NCBI GenBank assembly: GCA_965248135.1
Contig: CBDFIN010000012.1
Span: 1,612,001-1,676,000 of the forward strand
Length of the DNA stretch: 64,000 bases
Direction of reading: 5' to 3'
From: SZUA-100 sp965248135
GTDB taxonomy: Bacteria; Pseudomonadota; Alphaproteobacteria; Rhizobiales; Rhizobiaceae
Positions 25,893 to 34,805 of the stretch are shown one piece after another; position 1 is the first letter of the stretch; the number at the start of each line of letters is the position of its first letter. The notes under the pieces are model-generated. The model did not search any database. It worked only from the letters and a program-made list of their open reading frames with translations, and was not told where the DNA came from. The position numbers were made by a program, and so were the translations under genes.

Positions 25893-25920
25893 GGTTCAAC
25901 AATTTCGGCTGTAAACAACG

Positions 25921-26247
25921 ATGATCAAGAACGCCAGATATCAAATTGGACAAGTGGTGAAGCACCGGCTCTACCCGTTTCGCGGGGTGGTGTTTGATGT
26001 CGATGCGGTGTTTGACAATACCGATGAATGGTATGATGCTATTCCTGAGGATGTGCGGCCTAAAAAGGATCAGCCGTTTTATCATCTGTTTGCCGAAAGT
26101 GACGAGTCTGAATATGTTGCCTATGTATCGGAGCAAAACCTGGTTCCAGATGAATCGGGCGAGCCGGTGCATCATCCCCAGATTGATGAAATATTTATTC
26201 GTGATGATGAGGGAAACTACAATAGCCGCGACATGGTGCGCCACTAG
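25921..26247 (+). CDS. hspQ: Heat shock protein HspQ
   Basis: Small YccV-like protein of 108 residues that in enterobacteria stimulates Lon-dependent degradation and affects DnaA stability. Diagnostic text is ARYQIGQVVKHRLYPFRGVV, FDVDAVFDNTDEWY and QPFYHLFAESDESEYVAYVS then QNLVPDE. The stop codon TAG is part of the CTAG border of the palindromic element that follows, so the original C-terminus may have been slightly different. Confidence 0.92.
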   Translation: MIKNARYQIGQVVKHRLYPFRGVVFDVDAVFDNTDEWYDAIPEDVRPKKDQPFYHLFAESDESEYVAYVSEQNLVPDESGEPVHHPQIDEIFIRDDEGNYNSRDMVRH

Positions 26248-26413
26248 TGGAACGAATTTGACATTTGAGCCCCACTTGCAGCTTCGTTCATTTTCAAATG
26301 TCAAATTCGAAAATTCCACTAGATTCAATATCTTGCTAGTGGTTCTTTTGATTCCAACATTTGCCATAAGTACGAGCCGCTGGCGGATGCAAATGTTGGC
26401 ACAGAACCACTAG
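26244..26413. repeat. CTAG composite palindromic element, copy 2 (hairpins C+B)
   Basis: Hairpin C (26244-26322) has outer stem CTAGTGGAA/TTCCACTAG and inner stem GAATTTGACATTTG/CAAATGTCAAATTC. Linker ATTCAATATCTTG. Hairpin B (26336-26413) matches B of copies 1 and 4. Total 170 bp with CTAG at each border. Directly abuts hspQ. Confidence 0.9.
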
Positions 26414-26433
26414 CACATCGCACTATCGCCCAA

Positions 26434-26619
26434 TTAATAGTTCATATGACCGTTGTGTCCGCTGCGATCAAAAACAAATCCACCAGTCAAATAGCGAATT
26501 TCTGGCTGATAATCACCGCCGCTCGCCGGTTCGCACATCAACAAATTATTATCGATTGGGTCACCGTTCCATCCTGTCGGTAAAAAGTTGCAAATTTTGA
26601 ATGCAATTTGTTGCCACAC
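26434..26619 (-). CDS. Possible small hypothetical protein
   Basis: A 61-residue frame with protein-like composition (LPTGWNGDPIDNNLLMCEPA, YLTGGFVFDRSGHNG). No partner and no recognised family; it may be the remnant of a longer gene. The rest of the 320-base gap before the BMP gene has no other gene. Confidence 0.3.
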   Translation of the reverse strand: MWQQIAFKICNFLPTGWNGDPIDNNLLMCEPASGGDYQPEIRYLTGGFVFDRSGHNGHMNY

Positions 26620-26736
26620 GTGCCAATCTAGGATGACGGTGCCACCTAAGCGGAACTAATCCGGCACGGTGACACTGCAAAATTCGAGATTATTCGAATT
26701 GCAGATAACACAAACTGAAACATACAGGGAGACAGT

Positions 26737-27735
26737 ATGAAACGTACGATTTTGGGCCTTTTGGCCGCTGTATCAATGGCGGCGACTTCCGCTATTGCCG
26801 CAGACAAGGGACCTGCCATCGTTTTTGACCTCGGCGGCAAGTTCGACAAATCATTTAACCAGGCTGCCTATGAGGGCGCAGAAAAATACACCAAAGACAC
26901 CGGCACTGCTTATCGCGGTTTCGAGATACAAAATGCCTCCCAGCGCGAACAGGCCTATCGCCGTTTCGCCCGCGATGGCAATTCTCCGGTGGTAGCGATT
27001 GGCTTTGCCGCGGCAGCCGCACTTGAAAAAGTCGCTAAAGAGTTCCCGGACACGAAGTTCGCTATCGTCGACATGGTTGTCGACCTGCCGAATGTGCGTT
27101 CGATCGTATTCAACGAACATGAAGGCTCCTATCTGGTGGGCATGCTGGCTGCGATGTCGTCAAAAACCGGCAAGGTCGGTTTTGTCGGCGGTATGGACAT
27201 TCCGCTGATCCGCAAATTTGCTTGTGGTTATGTCCAGGGGGTCAAGGCGGCCAATGGCGATGCCGAAGTGTTCCAGAACATGACCGGCACAACTGGTGCG
27301 GCCTGGAACGACCCGGTCAAGGGCGGTGAACTTGCCAAATCCCAGTTCGACCGTGGTGCGGATGTGGTTTACCACGCGGCTGGCGGCACCGGCATGGGCG
27401 TACTGCAAGCAGCAGCTGATGCCGGCAAGCTTGGTATTGGCGTTGACTCCAACCAGAACTACCTGCACCCGGGTTCAGTGCTCACGTCGATGCTGAAACG
27501 GGTTGATGTGGCCGTTTACAATGCCTTCAACGACGGCACGACCGGTACCTGGTCTGCTGGTTTTAACGTGCTTGGTCTTAAAGAAGATGGCGTCGGCTGG
27601 GCGCTCGATGATCACAACAAGGCACTGATCAGCGATGACATGAAAATGGCTGTTGAGAAAGCAAAAGCCGACATTATTGCTGGCACCATTAAGGTCCACG
27701 ATTATATGTCAGACTCAAGTTGCCCAGCTAAATAG
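26737..27735 (+). CDS. BMP-family ABC transporter substrate-binding protein
   Basis: Periplasmic binding protein of the basic-membrane-protein/PnrA family, 332 residues, whose known members bind purine nucleosides. Signal peptide MKRTILGLLAAVSMAATSAI cleaved near AIA-ADK. Family motifs are VFDLGGKFDKSFNQAAYEGA, NSPVVAIGFAAAAALEKVA, FVGGMDIPLIRKFACGYVQG and DVVYHAAGGTGMGVLQAA with VDSNQNYLHPGSVLTSMLKR. Ribosome site ggaga. No permease or ATPase genes adjoin it, so the rest of the transporter must lie elsewhere. It converges on deoD, fitting nucleoside uptake and salvage. Confidence 0.93.
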   Translation: MKRTILGLLAAVSMAATSAIAADKGPAIVFDLGGKFDKSFNQAAYEGAEKYTKDTGTAYRGFEIQNASQREQAYRRFARDGNSPVVAIGFAAAAALEKVAKEFPDTKFAIVDMVVDLPNVRSIVFNEHEGSYLVGMLAAMSSKTGKVGFVGGMDIPLIRKFACGYVQGVKAANGDAEVFQNMTGTTGAAWNDPVKGGELAKSQFDRGADVVYHAAGGTGMGVLQAAADAGKLGIGVDSNQNYLHPGSVLTSMLKRVDVAVYNAFNDGTTGTWSAGFNVLGLKEDGVGWALDDHNKALISDDMKMAVEKAKADIIAGTIKVHDYMSDSSCPAK

Positions 27736-27758
27736 GCCGGTCAATTTATCTATCATCG

Positions 27759-27788
27759 AAACCGCGCTCCACCGGGCGCGGTTTTTTT
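27759..27788 (+). terminator. Rho-independent terminator after the BMP gene
   Basis: Nine-base stem AAACCGCGC/GCGCGGTTT with an eight-base loop, followed by a run of seven T. It reaches into the last bases of deoD on the other strand. Confidence 0.92.
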
Positions 27789-28494
27789 ATGCTTTTGACA
27801 ATGCTTCCAGCGCAATCGCGCACATGCCGCGCATCGATTGTTCGCGTTGTTGGGCAGTCAATTCCCGCGTTTCGCCGATAATATCGGAGACGGTCATAAT
27901 GCCAAGCGCCGCCGCCCCAAACCGGGCAGCAAGGGTAAACAGCGCAGCCGATTCCATTTCGACACCCAGCACCCCATGGGCCTTGAGTTTATCGAGATAC
28001 CCCATTTCATCGACATAAAACTGATCGCCACTCATTATGGGGCCAACCCGATGGCGGATTTGCTGTGCTTCGGCACTTTCGACCGCACTTCTCAACAGCC
28101 GGAAATCTGCAACAGGCGCATAGGATATGGTGCCGAATTTTTGTCGGTTGACGGCGGAATCGGTCGACGCGCCGTTGACGATAATGACATCCATCAAATC
28201 AAGCCCGTCGGCAATAGCGCCACAACTGCCGACCCTGACAAGCGATTTCACGCCGTAGCTATCAAGCAATTCATACACATAGATCGAAATCGACGGTATC
28301 CCCATGCCGGTGCCCATCACCGAAACCGGTTTGCCCTGATAGGTGCCGGTGAAACCGAGCATACCGCGGGTCTGGTTTATACACACGGGGTTATCGAGGA
28401 AAGTCTCGGCAATCCATTTCGCCCGGAGCGGGTCCCCCGGCAGCAGGATAGATTCGGCAATCTCGCCCTTGTTGGCCGAAATATGTGGTGTCAT
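27787..28494 (-). CDS. deoD: Purine-nucleoside phosphorylase, DeoD type
   Basis: Phosphorolyses purine nucleosides to base and ribose-1-phosphate; hexameric cytoplasmic enzyme. 235 residues, the normal size. Motifs: TPHISANKGEIAESILLPGD, the phosphate site MGTGMGIPSISIYVYEL, RVGSCGAI, and the purine/ribose site LGVEMESAALF with TVSDIIG. Convergent with the BMP binding-protein gene, which may supply its substrates. Confidence 0.95.
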   Translation of the reverse strand: MTPHISANKGEIAESILLPGDPLRAKWIAETFLDNPVCINQTRGMLGFTGTYQGKPVSVMGTGMGIPSISIYVYELLDSYGVKSLVRVGSCGAIADGLDLMDVIIVNGASTDSAVNRQKFGTISYAPVADFRLLRSAVESAEAQQIRHRVGPIMSGDQFYVDEMGYLDKLKAHGVLGVEMESAALFTLAARFGAAALGIMTVSDIIGETRELTAQQREQSMRGMCAIALEALSKA

Positions 28495-28951
28495 GGCTCG
28501 CTTCCCCCGCTATCAATATCCAAGCCGAAAGGCTAGCCTGTTCTCCGCCTTGCGGGCAACGTGTGTGAACGACCAAAGCTGATCCATCCACATTGTTTTC
28601 GCGGGTTTGTTGTTATTATCTGTGTTCTCGGCTTTGCCACCATATAACATGATTACTTTAAAGTGATCATGTTATCAGGAGCGATTGAAGCCCGATTTAC
28701 AAATTGATGAAATCAATTTGCGGACGGAACCGGCCGGCGTCTTTGCACCGCCCTGGCGGAGGCCCGGGCAGAGCCCGCCGTGAGCGAAGAGAGTAGTGAA
28801 TAGAATCATTTTGAAGGTGTCCAGCTATAATGACGCTGATCATCGTGCCATCGCGCTACGGGGTATTTTTCAGCATTGGCGGGGTGAAATTAGAGCGAAA
28901 TAACAATTTGCGGATCAGCTGCTGCAAGGGTGTGGAGGCCAATAACGTGGC
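28495..28951. other. Intergenic region containing repeat D
   Basis: 457 bases between deoD and the SDR gene, both on the minus strand. It holds repeat D copy 2 (28643-28829), with an inner perfect palindrome CAAATTGAT-GAA-ATCAATTTG at 28700-28720. No gene seen. Confidence 0.6.
28643..28829 (+). repeat. Dispersed repeat D, copy 2
   Basis: Head TATAACATGATTACTTTAAA plus GTGATCATGTTATCAGGAGC, which is itself a palindrome around ACTTTAAAGT; GC-rich centre (GCACCGCCCTGGCGGAGGCC); tail GAATCATTTTGAAGG then TGTCCAGCTATA. About 37 bases longer than copy 1 because of an inserted palindrome at 28700-28720. Confidence 0.8.
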
Positions 28952-29836
28952 CTACCAATCGCCCTCATCCCACATTTTCTTAAGCGATGTGCGATAGTCG
29001 GGATATTGATACTTGATGCCGAGCCTGGACTTCGATCTGGTGTTGGAAACCCGCTTGTTGTCGCCATAGAACGACCGCGCCATCGGCGTGATATCGGCGG
29101 TATCAAAATCGAGTTCAGCGGGTGGCTCGCGGCCCATGATCTCATACGCATACGTCACCACATCCTGCGGTGGTGCCGGCTCGTTGTCAGTAATATTGAA
29201 GATACCACCAATGCACCCGCTTGATGCTTTGTCGATAGAAAGGGCGATGTCGCTCACGTGGATGCGGTTGAACACCTGGCCGGGTTTGACGAGCCTCCTC
29301 GCCCGGCCTGCCTCGATGGTGCGAAAGGCATTGCGCCCCGGCCCATAAATGCCTGAAAGACGCAAAATGGCCAGCGGCACGGCAAGTTCCCGGGCAATCG
29401 CCAACCATTTCTTCTCAGCAATATCGCGCTGGATAGATCGCGCCGAGACCGGTGCTGTGACGGCAGTCTCGTCCACCCAGTCGCCATCATGGTTACCGTA
29501 AACACCGACGGTCGAGAGATAACCAATCCACTCAAGTTTTGGCATTGCGGTTCGGATAATCTCGCCAAAAACATGCAGCACGGGATCGACCTCCTCACCT
29601 GCCGCGTCTCGCGGTGGTGCAATCGAAATCAGCAAATGGCTTGCTTTGCCCAATGCTTCGGCAATCTCGGGACTGAAGTTGTCACCATCGAAGTGAAGGG
29701 GTTCAATGCCCCTGCCCTTCAACCCGGCGAGCTTTTCAACATCGCGACTGGTGCCCGATATAACCACTTCGCGCGCGGCCATTCGCCCGGCATAGGCTTG
29801 CGCCGAATAGCCCGCGCCAAAGATGAATATGTTCAT
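28952..29836 (-). CDS. NAD-dependent epimerase/SDR-family protein
   Basis: Extended short-chain dehydrogenase-like protein, 294 residues. Nucleotide-binding N-terminus MNIFIFGAGYSAQAYAGRMA (GxGxxA/G), catalytic-site-like WIGYLSTVGVYGNHDGDWVDE, then LRLSGIYGPGRNAFRTI and RIHVSDIA. Usual YxxxK is not evident, so activity may be altered. Four-base overlap with queG, as part of a GST-queG-SDR operon. Function not known. Confidence 0.8.
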   Translation of the reverse strand: MNIFIFGAGYSAQAYAGRMAAREVVISGTSRDVEKLAGLKGRGIEPLHFDGDNFSPEIAEALGKASHLLISIAPPRDAAGEEVDPVLHVFGEIIRTAMPKLEWIGYLSTVGVYGNHDGDWVDETAVTAPVSARSIQRDIAEKKWLAIARELAVPLAILRLSGIYGPGRNAFRTIEAGRARRLVKPGQVFNRIHVSDIALSIDKASSGCIGGIFNITDNEPAPPQDVVTYAYEIMGREPPAELDFDTADITPMARSFYGDNKRVSNTRSKSRLGIKYQYPDYRTSLKKMWDEGDW

Positions 29837-30981
29837 TGCTCAGATGCTCCATTAACTGAAAGAACAAGCTTCCACTCTGTCACGACGCTTGCATCCATTT
29901 CATCGGCAGCCCGTCTGCGGGCTAATTCACTTGCCGATGTGGGGTCCAGTTGACCAAGTGCCCATATGGCAGCACCACGTACCAGTGGATTGTCATCGTT
30001 TAGATGCGGAACAACATCATTGGCAAACCGGGAATCGGCTGCATTGCCCATGGCGGTCAGCACATTGCGGATAAAACGATTGCGGCCGATGCGCTTTACC
30101 GGGTTGGCTGAGAAAAACCTTCTAAAGGCCGCATCGTCAAGCTTTGCAAGCTCCCTCAACGACAGTGACTTCAATTCCTGCCGGCCAATAAGCTTTGCCT
30201 CCGTCGCCTCTTTGGCAAACTTGTTCCACGGGCAAACGGCCAGACAATCATCGCATCCAAAGACCCGGTTTCCCAGCAAGGGCCGAAGTTCTATCGGGAT
30301 CGGCCCTTTATGTTCAATGGTCAGATAGGAAATACATCGGCGCGCGTCAATCTGGTGTGCGGCGGTAAAGGCCGCCGTTGGACAAATATCAAGACAGGCC
30401 CTGCACGAGCCGCAATGATTTTCCTCGCCAGCATCGAATGGCAGCTCCGCCGTGGTAAAAATACTGCCAAGGAAGAACCAAGAGCCCAGCTGACGCGAAA
30501 CCACATTGGTGTGTTTGCCCTGCCAGCCGATACCGGCTTTTTCAGCCAGCGGTTTTTCCATCACCGGCGCGGTATCGACAAACACTTTGACTTCGCCTCC
30601 AGCCTTTGAAACGAGTTTGGAGGCAAGGGACTTCAATTTGCCTTTGACGATGTCATGATAATCACGATTTTGGGCATAGACCGAAATTGCCGCCTGGTCG
30701 CGATGTTGCAATATCTCCAACGGGTCGTTGGCCGGGGTATAGTTCATAGCAAGCATAATAACCGAACGCACCTTTGACCAAAGGGCCTGTGGCCGTCGCC
30801 GCCGCTCAAAAGTCTCGGCCATCCAATGCATCGTGCCATGGTGGCCTTGGCGCAGATATTCGAACAAATCTTCAGCCGAGCCTGTCGGCAGTTCAGGCGA
30901 GGTTATGCGGCATAAACCGAAGCCAAGCAGAGCCGCCTCCGTGTTAATCATGGCTTTCAATTTATCGGGACGGATGGTCAA
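29833..30981 (-). CDS. queG: Epoxyqueuosine reductase QueG
   Basis: Final step of queuosine synthesis in tRNA wobble position, reducing epoxyqueuosine with cobalamin and two [4Fe-4S] clusters. 382 residues. Iron-sulfur motifs CGSCRACLDICPTAAF and CDDCLAVCPWNKFA, and the N-terminal substrate domain contains GFGLCRI, MHWMAE and FVDTAPVMEKPLAEKAGIGW. A C-terminal HEAT-like stretch (NPLVRGAAIWALGQL) is common in the family. Overlaps both neighbours by four bases. Confidence 0.95.
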   Translation of the reverse strand: MTIRPDKLKAMINTEAALLGFGLCRITSPELPTGSAEDLFEYLRQGHHGTMHWMAETFERRRRPQALWSKVRSVIMLAMNYTPANDPLEILQHRDQAAISVYAQNRDYHDIVKGKLKSLASKLVSKAGGEVKVFVDTAPVMEKPLAEKAGIGWQGKHTNVVSRQLGSWFFLGSIFTTAELPFDAGEENHCGSCRACLDICPTAAFTAAHQIDARRCISYLTIEHKGPIPIELRPLLGNRVFGCDDCLAVCPWNKFAKEATEAKLIGRQELKSLSLRELAKLDDAAFRRFFSANPVKRIGRNRFIRNVLTAMGNAADSRFANDVVPHLNDDNPLVRGAAIWALGQLDPTSASELARRRAADEMDASVVTEWKLVLSVNGASEQ

Positions 30982-31670
30982 AAGTCGAGATCTACATAGT
31001 GCGATGCCGGTGGCTGGCCGCGCACCTTGTCACTAAGCAGCGGCCGGAAAGACGGACGTGACTTGATACGCACATACCAGTCCTTTAGCGAAGCGTCCTC
31101 CTCCCAAGGCACTTCGCCAAGATAATCCAACACCGAAAGAGCCGCAGCAGCAGCAAGATCGGCATAGGAAAGCGTGTCACCGGCCAGCCAGTTTCGTGTT
31201 GCGGCCAGCCAGCCGAGATATTTCACATGATACTTAATATTGGTGCGTGCCACCCGCAACGCCTTGGAATCCGGCGGGCCGCCTCCTGCCGAAGAGGGCA
31301 TTTGCCGTTTAAACACGCGTTCTTGAACAATGTATCGGGTAACTTCCTGTTCGAACTTTTCAAGCACCCAGTTGACGATCCGTCGAGCTTCGGCCCGGGC
31401 ATGGGGGTTTTCCGGCAAAAGCCGTCTTTCCCTGTTCAACACCCCTCTTGTTTCGTCCACAAATTCACAAATTGTCAGCCCGCCAACCATCGGCTGATGG
31501 TCACCGTCGATCATCACCGGCACAGTGCAGGCCGGGTTAAGCTGCAAAAATTCATCCCGCCGCCGCCAGGTGAGCTCTTCGACAAATTCAGCCGTGTCAT
31601 CATATTCGGCCAGCACAAGCCGCACCAGCCTGGAGGCGGTGGAAAGCGGATGATGATAAAGGACCAGCAT
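30978..31670 (-). CDS. Glutathione S-transferase-family protein
   Basis: About 230 residues if begun at the ATG at 31670 (MLVLYHHPLSTASRLVRLVL), nine codons inside the open frame. The thioredoxin-like N-domain shows NPACTVPVMIDGD (cis-Pro) and LTICEFVDET; the helical C-domain includes WLAGDTLSYADLAAAAALSV, the N-capping/hydrophobic staple motif. First gene of an operon with queG and the SDR gene. Substrate unknown. Confidence 0.88.
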   Translation of the reverse strand: MLVLYHHPLSTASRLVRLVLAEYDDTAEFVEELTWRRRDEFLQLNPACTVPVMIDGDHQPMVGGLTICEFVDETRGVLNRERRLLPENPHARAEARRIVNWVLEKFEQEVTRYIVQERVFKRQMPSSAGGGPPDSKALRVARTNIKYHVKYLGWLAATRNWLAGDTLSYADLAAAAALSVLDYLGEVPWEEDASLKDWYVRIKSRPSFRPLLSDKVRGQPPASHYVDLDF

Positions 31671-31742
31671 TCGTTTTTGCCTGTAACTGTTGAGCAACCT
31701 ATTGCTTCTAGCAGCAATTCTCTATAGGTGCGAGCGCAAGTA

Positions 31743-31778
31743 ATACCAAGGGAAATTAATATTAACTTGCCTTGGTAT
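31743..31778. promoter_or_regulatory. Inverted repeat between gst and uppP
   Basis: ATACCAAGG (31743-31751) and CCTTGGTAT (31770-31778) flank an AT-rich 18-base loop. It lies in the divergent promoter region, and could be an operator or a hairpin. Confidence 0.4.
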
Positions 31779-31834
31779 ATGCACAAGCCTCCCGTCAACT
31801 CTGGCCGGAGCACGCTGAAAGGGCAGACGGGATC

Positions 31835-32665
31835 ATGAGCGTTGAACAGATCATTATTCTGGCGATTGTTCAGGGCATCACCGAGTTTCTGCCGGTTTCC
31901 TCCTCCGGGCATCTGATCTTGATCCCTGCATTCACCGGTTGGCCGGATCAAGGCATTGCCACCGATGTCATGGTACATGTGGGTTCGCTCTTTGCCGTCA
32001 TTGCCTATTTCTGGCGCGACGTAATCAAACTTTTCGGCGGCGGGCTGGATTTGCTGCGATCGAGGATGAACGATAACAGCCGCATGGCGATGTATATTCT
32101 GCTGGCAACCATTCCGGCGGTGGTGTTTGGGCTGTTTTTAAAAAAATCGGGGCTTAGCGCCAGTTTGAGAAGTGTCGAAGTGGTCGCCTGGAACGCGGTG
32201 ATCTTCGGTATTCTGCTCTATGTCGCCGATCTTGTTGGTACCCGGCTAAAGCGCATGGAAGACATGAAGCTTTCACCGGCGCTGATAATCGGTCTGGCGC
32301 AGGCGCTGGCGCTCATTCCGGGCACCAGCCGTTCCGGCATCACCATGACCGCAGCGCGCTTCATGGGGTTCGACCGGCCCGAAGCGGCACGATTTTCGTT
32401 TCTGCTGGGTATCCCGGCGATCGCCGGTGCGGGTGCCTTTGTCGGACTGGAATTCTTTCAGAGCGGCCAGACAATCCCGCCGGATGCCATTTGGGCTGCC
32501 ATTTTAACCTTCTTTGCCGCCCTTGTCGCCATTGCCCTGTTGATGGCAATGGTGAAACGGATGAGCTTTTTGATTTTCATGCTCTACCGGCTGGCATTGG
32601 CGCTGGTGTTATTTGCCATGCTCTATCAATGGATACCGGGTCTGCCGCAGCTGACAATGGGTTAA
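31835..32665 (+). CDS. uppP: Undecaprenyl-diphosphatase UppP/BacA
   Basis: Recycles the lipid carrier for cell-wall synthesis by dephosphorylating undecaprenyl diphosphate at the membrane. I start it at the ATG at 31835 (MSVEQIIILAIVQGITEFLP), giving 276 residues, instead of 31772. Family motifs are ITEFLPVSSSGHLIL and ALIPGTSRSGITMTAARFMG; about eight membrane spans. Its stop overlaps the stop of the convergent TauE-type gene by four bases. Confidence 0.95.
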   Translation: MSVEQIIILAIVQGITEFLPVSSSGHLILIPAFTGWPDQGIATDVMVHVGSLFAVIAYFWRDVIKLFGGGLDLLRSRMNDNSRMAMYILLATIPAVVFGLFLKKSGLSASLRSVEVVAWNAVIFGILLYVADLVGTRLKRMEDMKLSPALIIGLAQALALIPGTSRSGITMTAARFMGFDRPEAARFSFLLGIPAIAGAGAFVGLEFFQSGQTIPPDAIWAAILTFFAALVAIALLMAMVKRMSFLIFMLYRLALALVLFAMLYQWIPGLPQLTMG

Positions 32666-33411
32666 ATACTGGCCAGGCCGCGCCGCGCGATGTCGAGCGC
32701 CAAAAGGGTGACTAGCCAGCGGAATATTTGCCGAAATCTCTTCTCCGGCACCGCCAGCAACAGTTTTGTGCCGGCCAATGTGCCGAGATAACCGGTGAAA
32801 ATCATCGCTGCCATTAGCGGCAGAAACTCAAAAAACGCAAAACCGGCCAAACCGAACGCCAATATTTTGAACCCGTGTTGAAAGGTCATTGCGGCGGCGT
32901 GGGTTGCAACATATTGCCGCCTGTCGTCGATCGATTTCGCCAAAAACAGCGCCGTGACCGGACCGGTGGCGCCAAAGAACATGGTAAGGAAGGTGCTGAC
33001 CATGCCACCGGTGGCAAACAGCGCCGGCCCGCCGCGTGAAAACAAGGGAAACTCGATCCAGGTGACAATAATGATAAATAACGCCAGGGCGATCTTCAAC
33101 CAGGCATCATCGATCTCAACGACAATTTGTGCACCAGCGATGGCACCAATGGCCGCACCAACAAGAAAATATATCACCACCTGCCAGTTGACATGGCGTC
33201 GTTGTCTGGCCATGCGACCGGCGTTGGAACCAAGCTGCACCACACCGTGGACCGGCACCAGTGCAGCCACCGGCAGCGCATAGCTCATCAGCGATAACAG
33301 CGCCACCCCTCCCCCGAGGCCGAGCGCGGCTGAAAGTGCCGAGGTGAAGAAACTGGCAAGACAAAGCAACAGGGCAGGCAATTCAGCGATACCTATCGGC
33401 AATGCCGGCAT
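32662..33411 (-). CDS. TauE/SafE-family sulfite exporter-like membrane protein
   Basis: 249-residue integral membrane protein with about eight spans and two related halves, as in the TauE/SafE anion-exporter family. Conserved parts are FFTSALSAALGLGGGVALLS at the N-terminus and FFGATGPVTALFLAKSI in the middle. Family members are linked to export of sulfite, sulfoacetate or other anions. Lies just downstream of the NDUFA9-like gene with three bases between. Confidence 0.87.
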   Translation of the reverse strand: MPALPIGIAELPALLLCLASFFTSALSAALGLGGGVALLSLMSYALPVAALVPVHGVVQLGSNAGRMARQRRHVNWQVVIYFLVGAAIGAIAGAQIVVEIDDAWLKIALALFIIIVTWIEFPLFSRGGPALFATGGMVSTFLTMFFGATGPVTALFLAKSIDDRRQYVATHAAAMTFQHGFKILAFGLAGFAFFEFLPLMAAMIFTGYLGTLAGTKLLLAVPEKRFRQIFRWLVTLLALDIARRGLASI

Positions 33412-33414
33412 TGG

Positions 33415-34386
33415 CTAGGCTTCACCGCGGCTGGCAAACTGTCCGTGGGGCTTAAAACGCACCAGATAGGAGGGCAGTATCGCCTTCATGTTGGTCGGCT
33501 GAATGCCCAACCCCTGAAGGGTGCGCGCGGATTTTTCAGCCGCCCGGGAGACGACATTATCCTGTTCCAGCAAGGTGACCTGATCAACCGTCAATGGCGG
33601 ATTTGGCAGCCATTGCAGAAACCAGGCATCAATGCGCGAAATCCACCAGGGCCAGGTGAGGATCAACCGTTTTCGCTGAATAACCTCAAGCAGAATTTCC
33701 ATACATTGTCTCAGGCTAACCACGTCTGGCCCGCCAAGTTCATAAATAGTGCCGGCCTGGGCATTGCCATCCACCGCCCTGGCGATTGCCGCGGCCACAT
33801 CGCCCACATAAACGGGCTGAAACTTTGTATGACCGCCACCAATCGCCGGCAACACCGGCGTGAACAGCGACAGAGAGGCAAACTTGTTGAAAAAATCGTC
33901 TTCGGGGCCAAAAACAACCGATGGCCGGATGATTATCGCATCGCTGACGGCCCTAAGAACCGCCTGCTCGCCCTTCGCCTTTGATCTTGCATAATCGGAT
34001 TTACTTTCCAGATCGCAGGACAGCGAAGATACATGCACCAGTTTCGCCCCGGCCCTGTTGGCCGCCTCGGCAATGGCCCTGGCGCCATGGGCTTGCACGG
34101 TATCAAATTTCTGCTTGCCGCTTTCAGCCAGTATGCCAACAAGATTGATAACCACATCAGCACCTTCACACGCCCGCTCGATCGACCAGTGATAGCGAAG
34201 ATTGGCTTGCACCATCTGGATTTGCCCGACATTGCCCAGCGGCTGTAGATGGCCGGCAAGATCCGGTCTTCTAACCGCCACACGCACCTGGTAGCCGCGC
34301 TTGGCGAGCGCCTTGACCACATGGCGGCCAACAAAGCCCGAGCCGCCGAAAACTGTGACAAGTCCGGGTATTGCATTTTTCGCCAT
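33415..34386 (-). CDS. NDUFA9-like NAD(P)-binding protein
   Basis: Atypical SDR of about 323 residues from the ATG at 34386, which has a gggag ribosome site; the frame opens to 34554 without protein-like sequence. Rossmann motif VTVFGGSGFVGRHVVKALAK; VVINLVGILAESGKQKFD and SDAIIIRPSVVFGPEDDFFN are typical of the complex I NDUFA9-subunit family common in alphaproteobacteria. Possible role in complex I assembly or quinone metabolism; not proven. Confidence 0.88.
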   Translation of the reverse strand: MAKNAIPGLVTVFGGSGFVGRHVVKALAKRGYQVRVAVRRPDLAGHLQPLGNVGQIQMVQANLRYHWSIERACEGADVVINLVGILAESGKQKFDTVQAHGARAIAEAANRAGAKLVHVSSLSCDLESKSDYARSKAKGEQAVLRAVSDAIIIRPSVVFGPEDDFFNKFASLSLFTPVLPAIGGGHTKFQPVYVGDVAAAIARAVDGNAQAGTIYELGGPDVVSLRQCMEILLEVIQRKRLILTWPWWISRIDAWFLQWLPNPPLTVDQVTLLEQDNVVSRAAEKSARTLQGLGIQPTNMKAILPSYLVRFKPHGQFASRGEA

Positions 34387-34805
34387 GGTCTGCTCCCGCT
34401 TAGCGATTGGTTTTGTGCAAAGAATGATTTCCCACGTGCAATACATAGCCACATTAGCGCCCGCAGCATAGTGCCAATTCTCATTATGGCATTGAGTTCT
34501 ATTTGTTGGGCCTATTTTTGATTTTCTTGAATGTGAAGTTTTCTGTGGCCTCATTGCGCCAGAACTTAAGGTGATGGTTGGCCGACAATGAGGGTTCTCA
34601 TGAGGTCACCCCGGTTCAGATTGTTGTCGAGGTTACGACAACCTATACTCCGACACTGTAGTGCCAAAGTGGACATTCGACCGGTTGTAGATCGACATGC
34701 AAGATTGCCCCCTTAAACGGGGAGATCGGCGTTCAATTTTGACCCCCTCCCTTGGTTGTGCATTGTACCCGTCATTTGGATCAAAATGTCGGGGTTATAC
34801 AGGGG

